A stretch of 64,000 nt of DNA. It comes from Emticicia sp037153985. Lineage in GTDB: Bacteria > Bacteroidota > Bacteroidia > Cytophagales > Spirosomataceae. Below the pieces are notes generated by a model that worked only from the letters and a program-made list of their open reading frames with translations, ran no database searches and was not told where the DNA came from. Shown here piece by piece: positions 17,118 through 26,120 of this stretch. Within the stretch, counting starts at the first letter, position 1. The number at the start of each line of letters is the position of its first letter. A program made the translations under genes and the position numbers. The stretch covers positions 1 to 64,000 of the forward strand of contig NZ_JBBAYI010000001.1 in assembly GCF_037153985.1 (NCBI RefSeq), written 5' to 3'.

Positions 17118-17149
17118 CAAAATTAGACTTTTAATATATATGTGTCAAA
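17118..17149 (-). promoter_or_regulatory. promoter of tRNA-Asn
   Basis: On the minus strand TTTG (17149-17146) and TAATTTTG (17125-17118) are separated by 20 bases, an exact match to the Bacteroidota -33/-7 pattern. The tRNA starts about 38 bases downstream. Apart from this element I see nothing in the 250 bases between the tRNA and the response-regulator gene. Confidence 0.7.
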
Positions 17150-17330
17150 TAAAATTTGAAAAATATTTTATTTTTTATTCTAATTTTTCAGCGGTGTTCA
17201 CTAAACAGTCTTACTGTCAGGTATTTAGGTTGATAAAAAAAATCGTTTTTTGTATTGTCTTTTATAAGCTCAATTATTTCTTTCTGAATTTTGCTAAAGA
17301 TAAATATAAACTTTCCCTAAACTCAGACGC

Positions 17331-17987
17331 TTACTCCATGGCTAGCCGTACCAGCTCGGCTGTATTCTTAACTTGTGTTTTGCGAAGTATGTTGGCACGA
17401 TGGTTAGAAATTGTACGCACACTTAAATTAAGCTTTTCAGAAATCTCCTGACTATTTAGGCCCTCAACAATATAGGATAAAATAACTTTTTCTTGCTTCG
17501 AAAGCATATTAATGATTCCTGATGCCTCTTTGCTAGTGGCATTTGCATGACTTTTCTTCTGACCTAATAGGCCATCAATTATCAAAGCTGATATATTTGG
17601 AGGGAAATATTTGCTACCTTTTGCTACCGTTTCCAATGCTTTCAGGATTTCTTCTTTACTGGTATCTTTCAATAGGTAGCCCATGGCCCCATTTTCGACG
17701 GCTGTTACCATATACTCCTGATTATTATGCATCGAAAAAATAATTGATTTAACAGATGGGTGTTTCTGTGAAATAATTCGGGCAACTTCAAAGCCCGACA
17801 TCTTGGGCATCGATAAATCCAGCAAAATCAAGTCAGGTTTTAATTCTTTGATGCTCTCCAGAGATTCAACTCCATCTGAGGCTTCACCAACAATCTCAAG
17901 ATGCTCTTCTTCTTCCAGAAGGTTTATAAGACCCCGACGAACTACTGCGTGGTCGTCTACAATCATTAATTTTATTTTATTAGTCAT
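17331..17987 (-). CDS. NarL/FixJ-family response regulator
   Basis: A 218-residue two-component regulator. The receiver domain (residues 5-122) has the acidic pair in IVDDHAVVRRGL, phospho-acceptor D57 in PDLILLDLSMP and the conserved Lys in GYLLKDTS. A linker of about 25 residues leads to a LuxR-type HTH (about residues 155-218) with LSKQEKVILSYIVEGLNSQEI and VRTISNHRANILRK. It acts as a transcription factor when phosphorylated by the sensor kinase encoded directly upstream, whose 3' end overlaps this gene by 8 bases. The target genes are not evident. Confidence 0.93.
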   Translation of the reverse strand: MTNKIKLMIVDDHAVVRRGLINLLEEEEHLEIVGEASDGVESLESIKELKPDLILLDLSMPKMSGFEVARIISQKHPSVKSIIFSMHNNQEYMVTAVENGAMGYLLKDTSKEEILKALETVAKGSKYFPPNISALIIDGLLGQKKSHANATSKEASGIINMLSKQEKVILSYIVEGLNSQEISEKLNLSVRTISNHRANILRKTQVKNTAELVRLAME

Positions 17988-19419
17988 TATAGTCAGGGAT
18001 TTTTATAATTATATTAGTTCCTTTGGTTGGTTTCGTGTCAATTTTGATGGACCCACCTGATAAGTTCACACGTGTTTTCATATTAGAAAGGCCATTTTTG
18101 CTACTAGAGTCTTTTTTAAGATATTTGGGGTCAAATCCAACACCATTGTCAATAATCAATAATTCTATTTCATTTTTTTGTCGCCACAACATCACTTTTG
18201 CATTTGTAGCATTAGCATGCTTTACAATATTATTAATGGCTTCCTGAGTTATTCTGTAAAGATTTACCTCCAGATTAGTACTGAGCCGTCTTTTCTCAAG
18301 ATTAGTTTCAACATCCACAACTATACCACTCGCCTTAGTTGTGTGTTCGGCCAAGAGCCTGATAGCCGCACTTAGTCCGAAATCGGTTAATACCGCAGGC
18401 ATCAGGTTAAAAGAGGCTAGCCTTGTTGCCTCAATGGTTTCTTCAATAAGTTTACTGTGGTCGTCAAAAATTTTCTTTTGCTTTTCATTGTCAATAGTCA
18501 GGCTTTTAAATTTTTCGCTATGTAGTTTTAATCCCGTAAGCATCTGCCCGATACCGTCGTGCAACTCGCGCGATAATCTCCTGCGTTCTTCTTCCTGCCC
18601 TTCAAGTAAAGCACCTGACCTCACTTTGTCTTCTTTTCTTATCAATTCAAATTTTTCTTCTGTCATTCGAAGAAGGTCGTTCTGGGTATCTAATAATTTT
18701 TGATTGGCAATACTTAATTCCTGATTTTTTAATCGTAAAGTTTCCTCCGAATCAACCAATTTTTTTATAACGGTTCTGATATAACTGGCCAAGGGTTTAA
18801 AAATTAATAACCCTTCCAGCAGTAGCACCGCAAAGGTTACAATAAAAAGCGAGAGCTCTATATATCTCATACGCTTGACCCTCTCTTTCGATTCTGAATC
18901 GTACTGAAAAACAATGCTATCCATTTTATCAAGAAAAAGCCGCTCATCAAGCAATATTTGATGCAGAATTTCATCTTTATTGAAGCTTTTGTTATTCAAT
19001 ATCAGAGTCATTTTATTATTCAGGTCATTAAAAATAGGGTCTAGTTCCTGTAACATACGGCGAGTATGTTCCGAATTCTTTACATACACTTCATGTTCAA
19101 CTGCCAGATGTCCGTTTATTAAGCCCTCGTGGCATTTATTCCAAAGTGCTAATGTCTCTCTGTAATCATCTTTGTAAAAGCTTGCTTCTCCGGCTAAATT
19201 TTCAGAGTTTATAAGCAAAATAGCCATTTTAACTAGCCTTTGACTAAGCATTCGCTGGCGACCAGCAATATTAACAACATGTGCATCGTCCAGCGAATCT
19301 TTCAACGAGTACTGAATTAAAATCTGTCCTGTAATTGAAAGCAACCCTACCGCCATTAGTGCTATCATGTACAACCGCGTAAGGCGTTGGGCTACCTGTT
19401 GGTCGAGTGTTGTAGGCAT
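17980..19419 (-). CDS. membrane sensor histidine kinase, PilJ-type sensor, HisKA_3
   Basis: A 479-residue kinase. TM1 (about residues 16-36) and TM2 (188-208) enclose a periplasmic helical sensor that contains NIAGRQRMLSQRLVKMA, the mark of the type IV pili/nitrate PilJ-NarX N-terminal domain. A coiled coil (about 222-275) leads to the HisKA_3 dimerisation domain with phospho-acceptor H287 (RRRLSRELHDGIGQ) and a HATPase domain (TQEAINNIVKHANAT, IIDNGVGFD, GLSNMKTRV, GTNIIIKIP). PilJ-type sensors are linked to nitrate and related small ligands in other bacteria, but the ligand here is unknown. It forms a two-gene operon with the NarL-family regulator. Confidence 0.92.
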   Translation of the reverse strand: MPTTLDQQVAQRLTRLYMIALMAVGLLSITGQILIQYSLKDSLDDAHVVNIAGRQRMLSQRLVKMAILLINSENLAGEASFYKDDYRETLALWNKCHEGLINGHLAVEHEVYVKNSEHTRRMLQELDPIFNDLNNKMTLILNNKSFNKDEILHQILLDERLFLDKMDSIVFQYDSESKERVKRMRYIELSLFIVTFAVLLLEGLLIFKPLASYIRTVIKKLVDSEETLRLKNQELSIANQKLLDTQNDLLRMTEEKFELIRKEDKVRSGALLEGQEEERRRLSRELHDGIGQMLTGLKLHSEKFKSLTIDNEKQKKIFDDHSKLIEETIEATRLASFNLMPAVLTDFGLSAAIRLLAEHTTKASGIVVDVETNLEKRRLSTNLEVNLYRITQEAINNIVKHANATNAKVMLWRQKNEIELLIIDNGVGFDPKYLKKDSSSKNGLSNMKTRVNLSGGSIKIDTKPTKGTNIIIKIPDYND

Positions 19420-19794
19420 TTTTGTTAAAATATTATCTGTTGCATGTCATAGAAAATTAGTACAAAAAAATACTAATTCAATGATTTACATGATTATTCT
19501 TGATTGTTTTTAGTTTTTTGTTGAAAAAATTATATTTTATAAATATCCTGAATATCAAAAAATAATTCTGTGATATATGTTCCCGCTTTTATTAAATATG
19601 GAATATGGTCTTATTAGCTAGGAAAAGTATTGTTTTTGTTAGTGATATATGTATTTTGTGCATCATTTTTAATGAATTTCAGCTTTCATGTTTATAGATA
19701 CAATTTTTATTTTGTACCAATCTTTGGCATAGATTTTCGTTTATTTGTTATAATATTGATACATAAAATAAACTACCCGATAAAATTTAGAGTT
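19420..19794. other. divergent intergenic region
   Basis: 375 AT-rich bases between the divergent kinase and thioredoxin-like genes. The only signal I can support is the kinase promoter at 19452-19481. In-frame codons upstream of 19795 (back to 19630) do not read like a signal peptide, so I treat them as untranslated. Confidence 0.5.
19452..19481 (-). promoter_or_regulatory. promoter of the sensor kinase operon
   Basis: On the minus strand TTG (19481-19479) and TAATTTTC (19459-19452) are 19 bases apart. The -7 element differs from TAnnTTTG only in its last base. The start codon is 33 bases downstream of the element. Confidence 0.42.
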
Positions 19795-21072
19795 ATGTTG
19801 AAAAGTGTACTACTGGCCGTATTGTTACCTGCCTTTTCGTTTGCCCAAAACATAGGATTTTCGAAACAAGACAGTACCGATATTTTTATGCAAACAGCAG
19901 AGGTTTCGGCCAAACAAAAACTTAATAGTTTATTGCAAGACCCCCAAAGCCAGTTGTTCTTGGCTGATTTCCAGAAGAAATTTCCTGATGCTTTTGAAAA
20001 AGAAATACGCTATAAACAACTGTTATCTGCTAATGTAGATGATTGGGAAATGGGTTTATACGACGAACGTAAAAATCAACTGGATTTCCTGAAAAACTAT
20101 CCGGCAAAAGAAAAACTGTCGGCCGATTTTCAGAAACTTGTTGAAACCAATATTCGTTGGAATTATTGGCATCTATTACTGGCTTACCCCATCATCAGAA
20201 GTAATCTTGATGTAAAACTGGCTCGTGTGGTATCGTTACCAGCTGTAATGACCGAAGCACTTGACCCTCAGAAAATTTCTGATGAAAGCTTGCTAAACGC
20301 CGAGGCTTACCGTAATTTCCTTCCTTTCTTTATCACTTATTTTAATTCGCAGGAACAAAAATTTGCTAAATATTCTGACCAAGTAAAAGCCCTTTCAGAC
20401 AAAAACAATTACGCACAAAAGTACCTCAAAGGTAAAGTGCTTGATTTTACTATTACGAAAATGGTATATGATAATTGTGGCAGAATTACTGCTTCGGCAG
20501 CCAAATACTGGATTAGTCAGGTAGAATCAGACAATTACAGAAACTTATTACTTAGCCATTGTAAGGAAACGCTCAACAAAAAGGAAGAAATTGCTAAAGT
20601 AAAAGAAGAAAAAACACAAAGCTCAAAAGAATTGCTCAACAATAGTGAATATCCTGTGCTGGTAGGGCTTGATGGCAAACCATTCAATTTTGCCAAATAC
20701 AAAGGGAAAGTAATTTATGTTGACTTCTGGGCTAGCTGGTGTGGCCCTTGCAGGCAGGAATTTCCATTTTCTAGAAAACTCCATGCCGCATTGAGCGAAA
20801 AACAAAAAAAGAATATAGTATTTTTGTATATATCAATTGATGAAGACCCCGCAAACTGGAAAAATGCAGTCGAACAGTTAAAACTTGACAACGGCGACCA
20901 CGGCCATTCAGGAGGAGGCTGGAACTCGGAGTTAACCAGAAAATACCAAATCAATAGTATTCCGCGTTATATGATAATTGATAAAAACGGAACTATTGTT
21001 CAGCCTGATGCCGTACGGCCGAGCAATCCTGCTACACTCGAATTATTACAGAAACTCATAGGAGTTTCGTAA
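19795..21072 (+). CDS. exported TlpA/ResA-like thioredoxin-fold protein
   Basis: A 425-residue protein beginning MLKSVLLAVLLPAFSFAQ, a signal peptide. The ATG at 19795 is chosen because the longer frame starts without one. Residues 25-270 form a helical domain that I do not recognise. The C-terminal 140 residues are a TlpA-like thioredoxin domain with WASWCGPC (C316 and C319) after GKVIYVDF and a cis-proline region (INSIPRYMIID). Such proteins reduce disulphides in the periplasm, for instance in cytochrome c maturation or under redox stress. No cytochrome genes are adjacent. The gene is free-standing. Confidence 0.8.
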   Translation: MLKSVLLAVLLPAFSFAQNIGFSKQDSTDIFMQTAEVSAKQKLNSLLQDPQSQLFLADFQKKFPDAFEKEIRYKQLLSANVDDWEMGLYDERKNQLDFLKNYPAKEKLSADFQKLVETNIRWNYWHLLLAYPIIRSNLDVKLARVVSLPAVMTEALDPQKISDESLLNAEAYRNFLPFFITYFNSQEQKFAKYSDQVKALSDKNNYAQKYLKGKVLDFTITKMVYDNCGRITASAAKYWISQVESDNYRNLLLSHCKETLNKKEEIAKVKEEKTQSSKELLNNSEYPVLVGLDGKPFNFAKYKGKVIYVDFWASWCGPCRQEFPFSRKLHAALSEKQKKNIVFLYISIDEDPANWKNAVEQLKLDNGDHGHSGGGWNSELTRKYQINSIPRYMIIDKNGTIVQPDAVRPSNPATLELLQKLIGVS

Positions 21073-21177
21073 GGAATTAATTTTTAGTTTTGATTGTATT
21101 ACATCTGTGAAAACAAATTACATTTGTAAGAGTATTGTATTTTCATTTTAAAATTTCCTCTGGCAGGAATATAAGTC

Positions 21178-21414
21178 ATGTTTAAATACGTTATTATATT
21201 ATTATTACTGATAGTTTTTGTGCCTACGTTCAGAAACTTTCTTTTTGAGTTGCTTGTAGGCAAGCAAATTGCGAAAGAACAAAAGCGTTATAACGATATT
21301 ATGGAGAAACAAAGAGGGAAAGAAGGCGATGTTAAGGTGAAATCAACCGAGCAAACTAACAAAAAAGATAGTTTTGAGGGGGGGCAGTACGTCGATTTTG
21401 AGGAAGTTAAGTAA
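21178..21414 (+). CDS. DUF4834-family small membrane protein
   Basis: A 78-residue protein with one N-terminal membrane helix (FKYVIILLLLIVFVPTFRNF) and a charged cytoplasmic tail ending GGQYVDFEEVK. This layout and ending are those of the DUF4834 family of Bacteroidota, whose function is unknown. The gene starts 29 bases before the DoxX gene and these two with the deacetylase and deoC read as one plus-strand cluster. Confidence 0.7.
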   Translation: MFKYVIILLLLIVFVPTFRNFLFELLVGKQIAKEQKRYNDIMEKQRGKEGDVKVKSTEQTNKKDSFEGGQYVDFEEVK

Positions 21415-21443
21415 TACCTGTTCTGTAATTAAATAAAATAGTA

Positions 21444-21854
21444 ATGTTGAAAAAATTTTTAAAGCCTACAAATCTATCCAATCAGGTAAGCCTGGCAGTT
21501 TTTATTTTAAGACTTGGGTTTGCTCTGTTATTAATCCCACACGGTTACAATAAATTACAAAGTTTTTTAGCCGGTGACCACGACTTCCCAGACCCTCTGC
21601 ACGTAAGCCCCGTCGTTTCACAGGTGTTGACTATTACTGCCGAATTGGTTTGCTCAATTTTTTTGGTTATAGGCTTATTTACCCGTATTGCAGCATTAAT
21701 TCTGGTGGTTTGTATGTTAATAATTGCCTTTGTTATACATGGTAACGACCCTTTCGGTGATAAAGAACAGGCAATTCTATATCTTGTTAGTTTTATAAGT
21801 ATCCTGCTGACAGGGCCCGGAAAATACTCCTTAGATGCCCGCTTATTTAAATAG
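21444..21854 (+). CDS. DoxX-family membrane protein
   Basis: A 136-residue protein with four predicted membrane helices. It shows LAVFILRLGFALLLIPHGYNK, the DoxX N-terminal signature, followed by VSQVLTITAELVCSIFLVIG and GNDPFGDKEQAILYLVSF. DoxX proteins are membrane partners in redox or stress reactions and their exact chemistry is mostly unknown. The stop codon is five bases from the start of the HDAC-family gene, so the two are co-transcribed. Confidence 0.82.
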   Translation: MLKKFLKPTNLSNQVSLAVFILRLGFALLLIPHGYNKLQSFLAGDHDFPDPLHVSPVVSQVLTITAELVCSIFLVIGLFTRIAALILVVCMLIIAFVIHGNDPFGDKEQAILYLVSFISILLTGPGKYSLDARLFK

Positions 21855-21859
21855 TTTGC

Positions 21860-22762
21860 ATGCTTAAAATAGCTTACGATTCTATTTATACTCATCCATT
21901 ACCCGAAGGTCATCGGTTTCCGATGATTAAGTATGAACTGATTCATGAGCAATTGCTTTATGAAGGCACCTGTACACCTGCTAATTTTTTTTCTCCGGTA
22001 TCAGTCGACCGACGCTGGGTTACGGGTGTTCATGATGAAAAATATCTTGATGATTTACTGAACCTACGGATTGATCCCAAAATGGAGCGTAAAATAGGAT
22101 TTCCTATTTCGGAGATGCTCGTCAGAAGGGAGTTAATAATTACGCAAGGTACCATTGATTGCTGTACCTTTGCTTTACAAACGGGTATCGCAATGAATAT
22201 TGCGGGTGGTACACACCATGCTTATGCCGATAGGGGAGAAGGCTTTTGTTTGTTAAACGATGTGGCCGTAGCAGCCTATTATCTGATAACCAATAAACTG
22301 GCCGAACAAATTCTGGTTGTTGACTTAGATGTGCATCAAGGCAATGGAACAGCCGTTATTTTTCAGGATAATCCGCAGGTTTTTACTTTTTCAATGCACG
22401 GAAAAGATAATTATCCGCTTAAAAAAGAAAAATCTGACCTTGACATTGAGTTGCCAACCAACTGCGATGACACTACCTATTTATCGTTACTATATGATAC
22501 ACTACCGCGGCTAATCAAGGAAGTAAAACCTCAATTTATTTTTTATATTTCAGGCGTAGATATTCTGGCATCAGATAAACTAGGAAAATTAAAAGTTTCG
22601 ATGCAAGGCTGCCGTCAGCGCGATGCCTTCGTGTTTGAACAGGCCATTGCCAATAAAATTCCTGTGGTAGTATCAATGGGAGGGGGGTATTCTCCTCGTA
22701 TTGCCGATATCGTTGAGGCACATTGCAATACTTTTCGTCTGGCAGAAAAAATTTTTTTTTAA
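21860..22762 (+). CDS. histone-deacetylase-family (acetylpolyamine/acetoin-type) amidohydrolase
   Basis: A 300-residue arginase/deacetylase-fold enzyme. It shows the histidine pair in GGTHHAY, the zinc Asp/His in VVDLDVHQGNG, the second metal Asp in YISGVDILASDKLG and the glycine-rich end VVVSMGGGYSP. Bacterial members remove acetyl groups from small amines or lysine. The substrate cannot be told from sequence. It lies between doxX and deoC in a tight cluster; the deoC start codon follows its stop by two bases. Confidence 0.85.
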   Translation: MLKIAYDSIYTHPLPEGHRFPMIKYELIHEQLLYEGTCTPANFFSPVSVDRRWVTGVHDEKYLDDLLNLRIDPKMERKIGFPISEMLVRRELIITQGTIDCCTFALQTGIAMNIAGGTHHAYADRGEGFCLLNDVAVAAYYLITNKLAEQILVVDLDVHQGNGTAVIFQDNPQVFTFSMHGKDNYPLKKEKSDLDIELPTNCDDTTYLSLLYDTLPRLIKEVKPQFIFYISGVDILASDKLGKLKVSMQGCRQRDAFVFEQAIANKIPVVVSMGGGYSPRIADIVEAHCNTFRLAEKIFF

Positions 22763-22764
22763 CT

Positions 22765-23436
22765 ATGCAAAATCTGGCGCACTACATCGACCATACCTTA
22801 TTAAAGCCAACAGCAACAGAAATGGATTTCAGAAAACTATGTGAAGAAATCTATCAATACCATTTCTATTCGGCGTGTGTACCGCCTCACTACGTAAGTT
22901 TTGTGAAAGAGATACTAGCTTATAGCCCGGCCAAAGTCTGTACCGTAATAGGGTTTCCGTTGGGGTATCAGGCTACGAACATAAAAATAGCTGAAACCGA
23001 AAAAGCATTGAACGACGGAGCCGATGAAGTTGATGTCGTGATGAATATAAGTGCTTTTAAATCAATGGCTTATCTTACAGTTAAGCAAGAGATAAAAAGT
23101 ATAGCAGAAATAGTACATGGCCGTCAGGCTTTATTAAAAGTAATTGTTGAAACGGCTTATCTGGATAATTTCGACCTAAGCATTGCGTGTGAAATTTGCG
23201 AAGAATCGGGTGCAGATTTTGTGAAAACATCAACCGGCTTTGCCCCAAAAGGTGCAGATTTAACACAAGTAAAGTTAATGCGTAATTGTCTGCCTTCTAC
23301 GGTCAGGATAAAAGCCTCAGGCGGAATCCAGAACTACGAGCAAGCCATAGCTTTTATTGAAGCCGGAGCCGATAGGCTTGGAACTTCGTCGGGTGTAGCT
23401 ATTATAAAGGGAACCGAAAGCAATGCTAGTTACTAA
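22765..23436 (+). CDS. deoC: deoxyribose-phosphate aldolase
   Basis: A 223-residue cytoplasmic aldolase that cleaves 2-deoxyribose-5-phosphate to acetaldehyde and glyceraldehyde-3-phosphate in deoxynucleoside breakdown. The start MQNLAHYIDHTLLKP is the family N-terminus. Catalytic residues are D90 (DEVDVVMN), the Schiff-base lysine K154 (FVKTSTGF) and K183 (RIKASGGI). The phosphate-binding end is DRLGTSSG. The upstream in-frame codons overlap the deacetylase gene and are not used. A strong hairpin terminator follows. Confidence 0.94.
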   Translation: MQNLAHYIDHTLLKPTATEMDFRKLCEEIYQYHFYSACVPPHYVSFVKEILAYSPAKVCTVIGFPLGYQATNIKIAETEKALNDGADEVDVVMNISAFKSMAYLTVKQEIKSIAEIVHGRQALLKVIVETAYLDNFDLSIACEICEESGADFVKTSTGFAPKGADLTQVKLMRNCLPSTVRIKASGGIQNYEQAIAFIEAGADRLGTSSGVAIIKGTESNASY

Positions 23437-23465
23437 ATTGTTTGATAACTTTATTGAAGCGCATA

Positions 23466-23505
23466 AAAAAACCTTCTGCACATAACTTGAACAGAAGGTT
23501 TTTTT
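23466..23505. terminator. bidirectional intrinsic terminator
   Basis: AAAAAACCTTCTG and CAGAAGGTTTTTTT form a 13-bp stem with a 13-base loop between the convergent deoC and LysM genes. It has a T-tract on the plus strand and an A-tract on the other side, so it can serve both. Confidence 0.85.
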
Positions 23506-23532
23506 ATAACCTGAACTTCAGGTATATATTTA

Positions 23533-23991
23533 TTAAATAGCTGGAATTCTTAACACTTGCCCAGGGTAAATTTTATCAGGGTGGGTAAGCATTGGTTTAT
23601 TGGCTTCAAAAATAATAGGGTATTTCATCATGTCGCCATAATAAGTCTTAGCGATTTTAGATAAAGTATCACCTTTTTCTACTGTATGGAACTTTGCTTC
23701 AGGTTCAGGTGTAGCTACTACTAGCTGGTTGTCAACCACATGAACACCTTCTACGTTACCTACTGCTAAAGCAATTTTCTCAGCATCTTCTTGTTTATCA
23801 ACTTCTCCAATTAAAGTTACAGTATCGCCTGTTGTTTTAACGGTTAAGGTGTTGAATGCTAAGCCAAGGTTTTGTACGTGGGCCAATAGCGCACTTGCTT
23901 TGAGTTCTTCTTTTTTCTCAACTGGTGCAGCTTCTTCTTTGTGGCCGAAAAGTTTTTCACCTACTCCTTTAAAAAATGACATTAATCCCAT
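23533..23991 (-). CDS. lysM: BON + LysM domain protein, Kbp/LysM-like
   Basis: A 152-residue protein (a start three codons later, at 23982, is possible; upstream codons are not used). After MSFFKGVGEKLFGHKEEA comes a BON domain (about residues 40-95: FNTLTVKTTGDTVTLIGEVD, GNVEGVHVVDNQLV) and a C-terminal LysM domain (KFHTVEKGDTLSKIAKTYYG to PGQVLRIPAI). This is the arrangement and size of the E. coli potassium-binding protein Kbp (YgaU). There is no signal peptide, so it is probably cytoplasmic, as Kbp is. A -7 element lies at 24037-24044. Confidence 0.85.
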   Translation of the reverse strand: MGLMSFFKGVGEKLFGHKEEAAPVEKKEELKASALLAHVQNLGLAFNTLTVKTTGDTVTLIGEVDKQEDAEKIALAVGNVEGVHVVDNQLVVATPEPEAKFHTVEKGDTLSKIAKTYYGDMMKYPIIFEANKPMLTHPDKIYPGQVLRIPAI

Positions 23992-24036
23992 TTTGGTAAT
24001 TGTTTTGTTAAATAATTGATAAATAATAAGGTAGTG

Positions 24037-24044
24037 CAAATGTA
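24037..24044 (-). promoter_or_regulatory. -7 element for the LysM/BON gene
   Basis: TACATTTG on the minus strand matches TAnnTTTG and lies 45 bases upstream of the start codon. The -33 region is T-rich without a clear TTTG. Confidence 0.45.
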
Positions 24045-24339
24045 TTAAAAACTTGAAACCTTAAATAAAAAAACTAACTAATTATTTAAATGCCAGTGAA
24101 TTTTAATTTGCCTCCTTATCGACAATTTCCTTTTAGACGTACCAGCCCCCCAAAGTAACAAAACAAATCATATTTATTTTTAGTGATACTATAAATCAGA
24201 AATGTAGCCCACACAGGTATATAATGGTAAGTGTAAGATTAAAAAAAAATTAAATACCTGCTAAATAATGCAAAAAAAAGTTGCAATACTCCCATAATAT
24301 TTTCGTTAATTTGAGGAGAAGATTAAAACACTTATATCG
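24045..24339. other. intergenic region upstream of the NTF2-like gene
   Basis: 295 bases, AT-rich. A possible promoter for the gene at 24340 is TTGCAATAC (from about 24280) with TTAATTTG at about 24307-24314, which is an imperfect -7 element. I see no further structure. Confidence 0.35.
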
Positions 24340-24867
24340 ATGAAATGTAATCAACTACTACTCGCATTTATATTATTAATAGGCTTTTCTGTGAAAGCAA
24401 CCGCACAATCTGACGACGACGCTATTAAAGCTACGCTGATGAATTATCTGGACGGAGGCGCAGTTGGAGACTCAGCCAAACTGAATCGGGCTTTTCACCC
24501 AGCAGCCAATTTACGTAGTTTATCCAATGGTCGTATTTCAGAAATTCAGGTTAAGAAGTTTATTGCTTCGGTTCCTGCCGGAGGGGCCAAATGGAAGGGT
24601 AACATTGTGAGTTATAGTTACGCCGGAACTGCCGGAACTGCCGTTACAGAAGAAGAATTTGATAGTTTTAAATATGTAGACTTTCTGAACTTATTAAAAA
24701 TAAACGGAGAATGGAAAATTGTTAGCCGTGTGTTTTCAAAAGTAGATAAAACAACGCTCGTTGCAGCTAATGGTGTGAGCGCGCCCGCGTCTCCGGCTAC
24801 AACATCGAAAGCTACTCCTGGTAAAAAACCTGCCGCAAAACCTAAGCCATCAGACGATGGTTGGTGA
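24340..24867 (+). CDS. exported lumazine-binding-like / NTF2-like protein
   Basis: A 175-residue protein with a signal peptide (ending VKATAQ). Residues 24-135 match the Lumazine_bd_2 type of NTF2-like fold: DDAIKATLMNYLDGGAVGDS, KLNRAFHPAANLRSL, VTEEEFDSFKYVDFLNLLKI, GEWKIVSRVFSK. The C-terminus is a low-complexity Pro/Ala/Lys tail. Proteins of this kind are common and uncharacterised in Bacteroidota. It is monocistronic, with a hairpin terminator immediately after it. Confidence 0.78.
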   Translation: MKCNQLLLAFILLIGFSVKATAQSDDDAIKATLMNYLDGGAVGDSAKLNRAFHPAANLRSLSNGRISEIQVKKFIASVPAGGAKWKGNIVSYSYAGTAGTAVTEEEFDSFKYVDFLNLLKINGEWKIVSRVFSKVDKTTLVAANGVSAPASPATTSKATPGKKPAAKPKPSDDGW

Positions 24868-24873
24868 TATGAG

Positions 24874-24907
24874 AAAATCCCTTTCAGCAATGGAAGGGAT
24901 TTTTTTT
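24874..24907. terminator. bidirectional intrinsic terminator
   Basis: AAAATCCCTT (24874-24883) pairs with AAGGGATTTT (24894-24903), followed by Ts. It lies between convergent genes and overlaps the last codon of the minus-strand gene at 24906. Confidence 0.75.
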
Positions 24908-25982
24908 ATGAAGTTATTTCTGCAAGCCACGTCCTTATTTTATTAGCCCACTCTGCCTGCCTGATGGTATCAAGGCTATGGCGGGTTTCGCTATCATATT
25001 CTTTCTGAAGTTTATTCATTTCTTTATATGATTCAAGATATTCATACTGAATCATGCTGTTGAGGTCATCAATGGTTTCGGCCTGCATAGCCAAAACCTT
25101 CTTTTTAAAACGTTCAACTACCAATCTGGTTATGTCGAAATGTAGTTGTTCATGCGCCAGCGCATAATCGTTTTTGGCACTTTCAATGGCCCACGACATT
25201 CCCCTTACCATGTAAGTTCTGGTTTGAATAAAGGCTTGAATTAGCCCTTCCGAAACTTTAAATGAAGACGTATAGGCAAAATTCGAGAAGATAGAAGCAC
25301 CATACCTATTTGAAGCTGTTGGCCTTGCCCTGAAGTCATCCCAGTTAATTTTACGTGTATTGTAGTAAATGGTATCACTGTCATTAACGGCATAGTCAGT
25401 CAGTAATTTAATTGTAATGCCTTTGATTAATGCTTCATGCTTCTTATAATTAATTTCCATCCAGCCGTCAAAATACTGTATTGTCTGAACAATCAACGAA
25501 CGCAGTACTACTTCGTAGTTATTCATGCCCGACGCTCCTCCTCTACGTTTATAATCAGTATAAACATTTGAAGTAACCAGCAGTGCAGTATCGAGTGTTC
25601 TGATTCTCTCAAAATTAACTACCAGAGATACCTTACCGCTGATATAGCCATCGGCCCCTTTTGATTCAGAAATATTTAATGCCGTAATATTATAAAGAAT
25701 AGGGGCGAAACTGGCATTTCGGCTGAGGTTTTTAGAAAGAAAATGCTGAAACTGATTCTGAACACCCCCTGCCATATTAATGACCGCCTTGTCATTAGCA
25801 GAGGTAATAATGGTGCCTACGTTTTCTTTAGATAAACGACTGTCTGTCACTCCTGCTATGTAATAACCAACCGGATGGATGCCGATAGGTACATTATTGA
25901 GCGTGATGGTAGGTTGAGCTAATAAAGCAGAAGTATAAAAACAGCATAAAGCTATTGCAATGCTTTTGAATATATTTTGCAT
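24906..25982 (-). CDS. exported protein with HExxH-type motif
   Basis: A 358-residue protein with a signal peptide (ending SALLAQ). The C-terminal half resembles DUF922-type putative zinc proteases: KINWDDFRARP, then FKVSEGLIQAFIQTRTYMV, and ALAHEQLHFDITRLVVERFKK, where HEQLH supplies an HExxH motif. The N-terminal 170 residues are a separate beta-rich region that I do not recognise. Proteolysis is plausible but undemonstrated for the family. It is flanked by terminators on both sides and so is probably transcribed alone. Confidence 0.65.
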   Translation of the reverse strand: MQNIFKSIAIALCCFYTSALLAQPTITLNNVPIGIHPVGYYIAGVTDSRLSKENVGTIITSANDKAVINMAGGVQNQFQHFLSKNLSRNASFAPILYNITALNISESKGADGYISGKVSLVVNFERIRTLDTALLVTSNVYTDYKRRGGASGMNNYEVVLRSLIVQTIQYFDGWMEINYKKHEALIKGITIKLLTDYAVNDSDTIYYNTRKINWDDFRARPTASNRYGASIFSNFAYTSSFKVSEGLIQAFIQTRTYMVRGMSWAIESAKNDYALAHEQLHFDITRLVVERFKKKVLAMQAETIDDLNSMIQYEYLESYKEMNKLQKEYDSETRHSLDTIRQAEWANKIRTWLAEITS

Positions 25983-26065
25983 ATTCTCTTACTAATCTAT
26001 TCAAAGATGCAAAAAAATAAGCAGATTACATAATTTTTAGCTTATCAAGATGCTTGTTTACAACG

Positions 26066-26103
26066 AAAAAATGCACCATACCTATATGGCAAGGTGCATT
26101 TTT
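26066..26103. terminator. terminator of the TonB-dependent receptor gene
   Basis: AAAAAATGCACC (26066-26077) and GGTGCATTTTT (26093-26103) form an 11-bp stem with T-tracts on both strands, 17 bases past the receptor stop codon. Confidence 0.85.
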
Positions 26104-26120
26104 ATAGAGAACAGAATTAG

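Noticed and set aside
19630..19794. N-terminal extension of the TlpA-like protein
   Set aside because: It adds 55 residues in front of a good signal peptide and does not begin with ATG.
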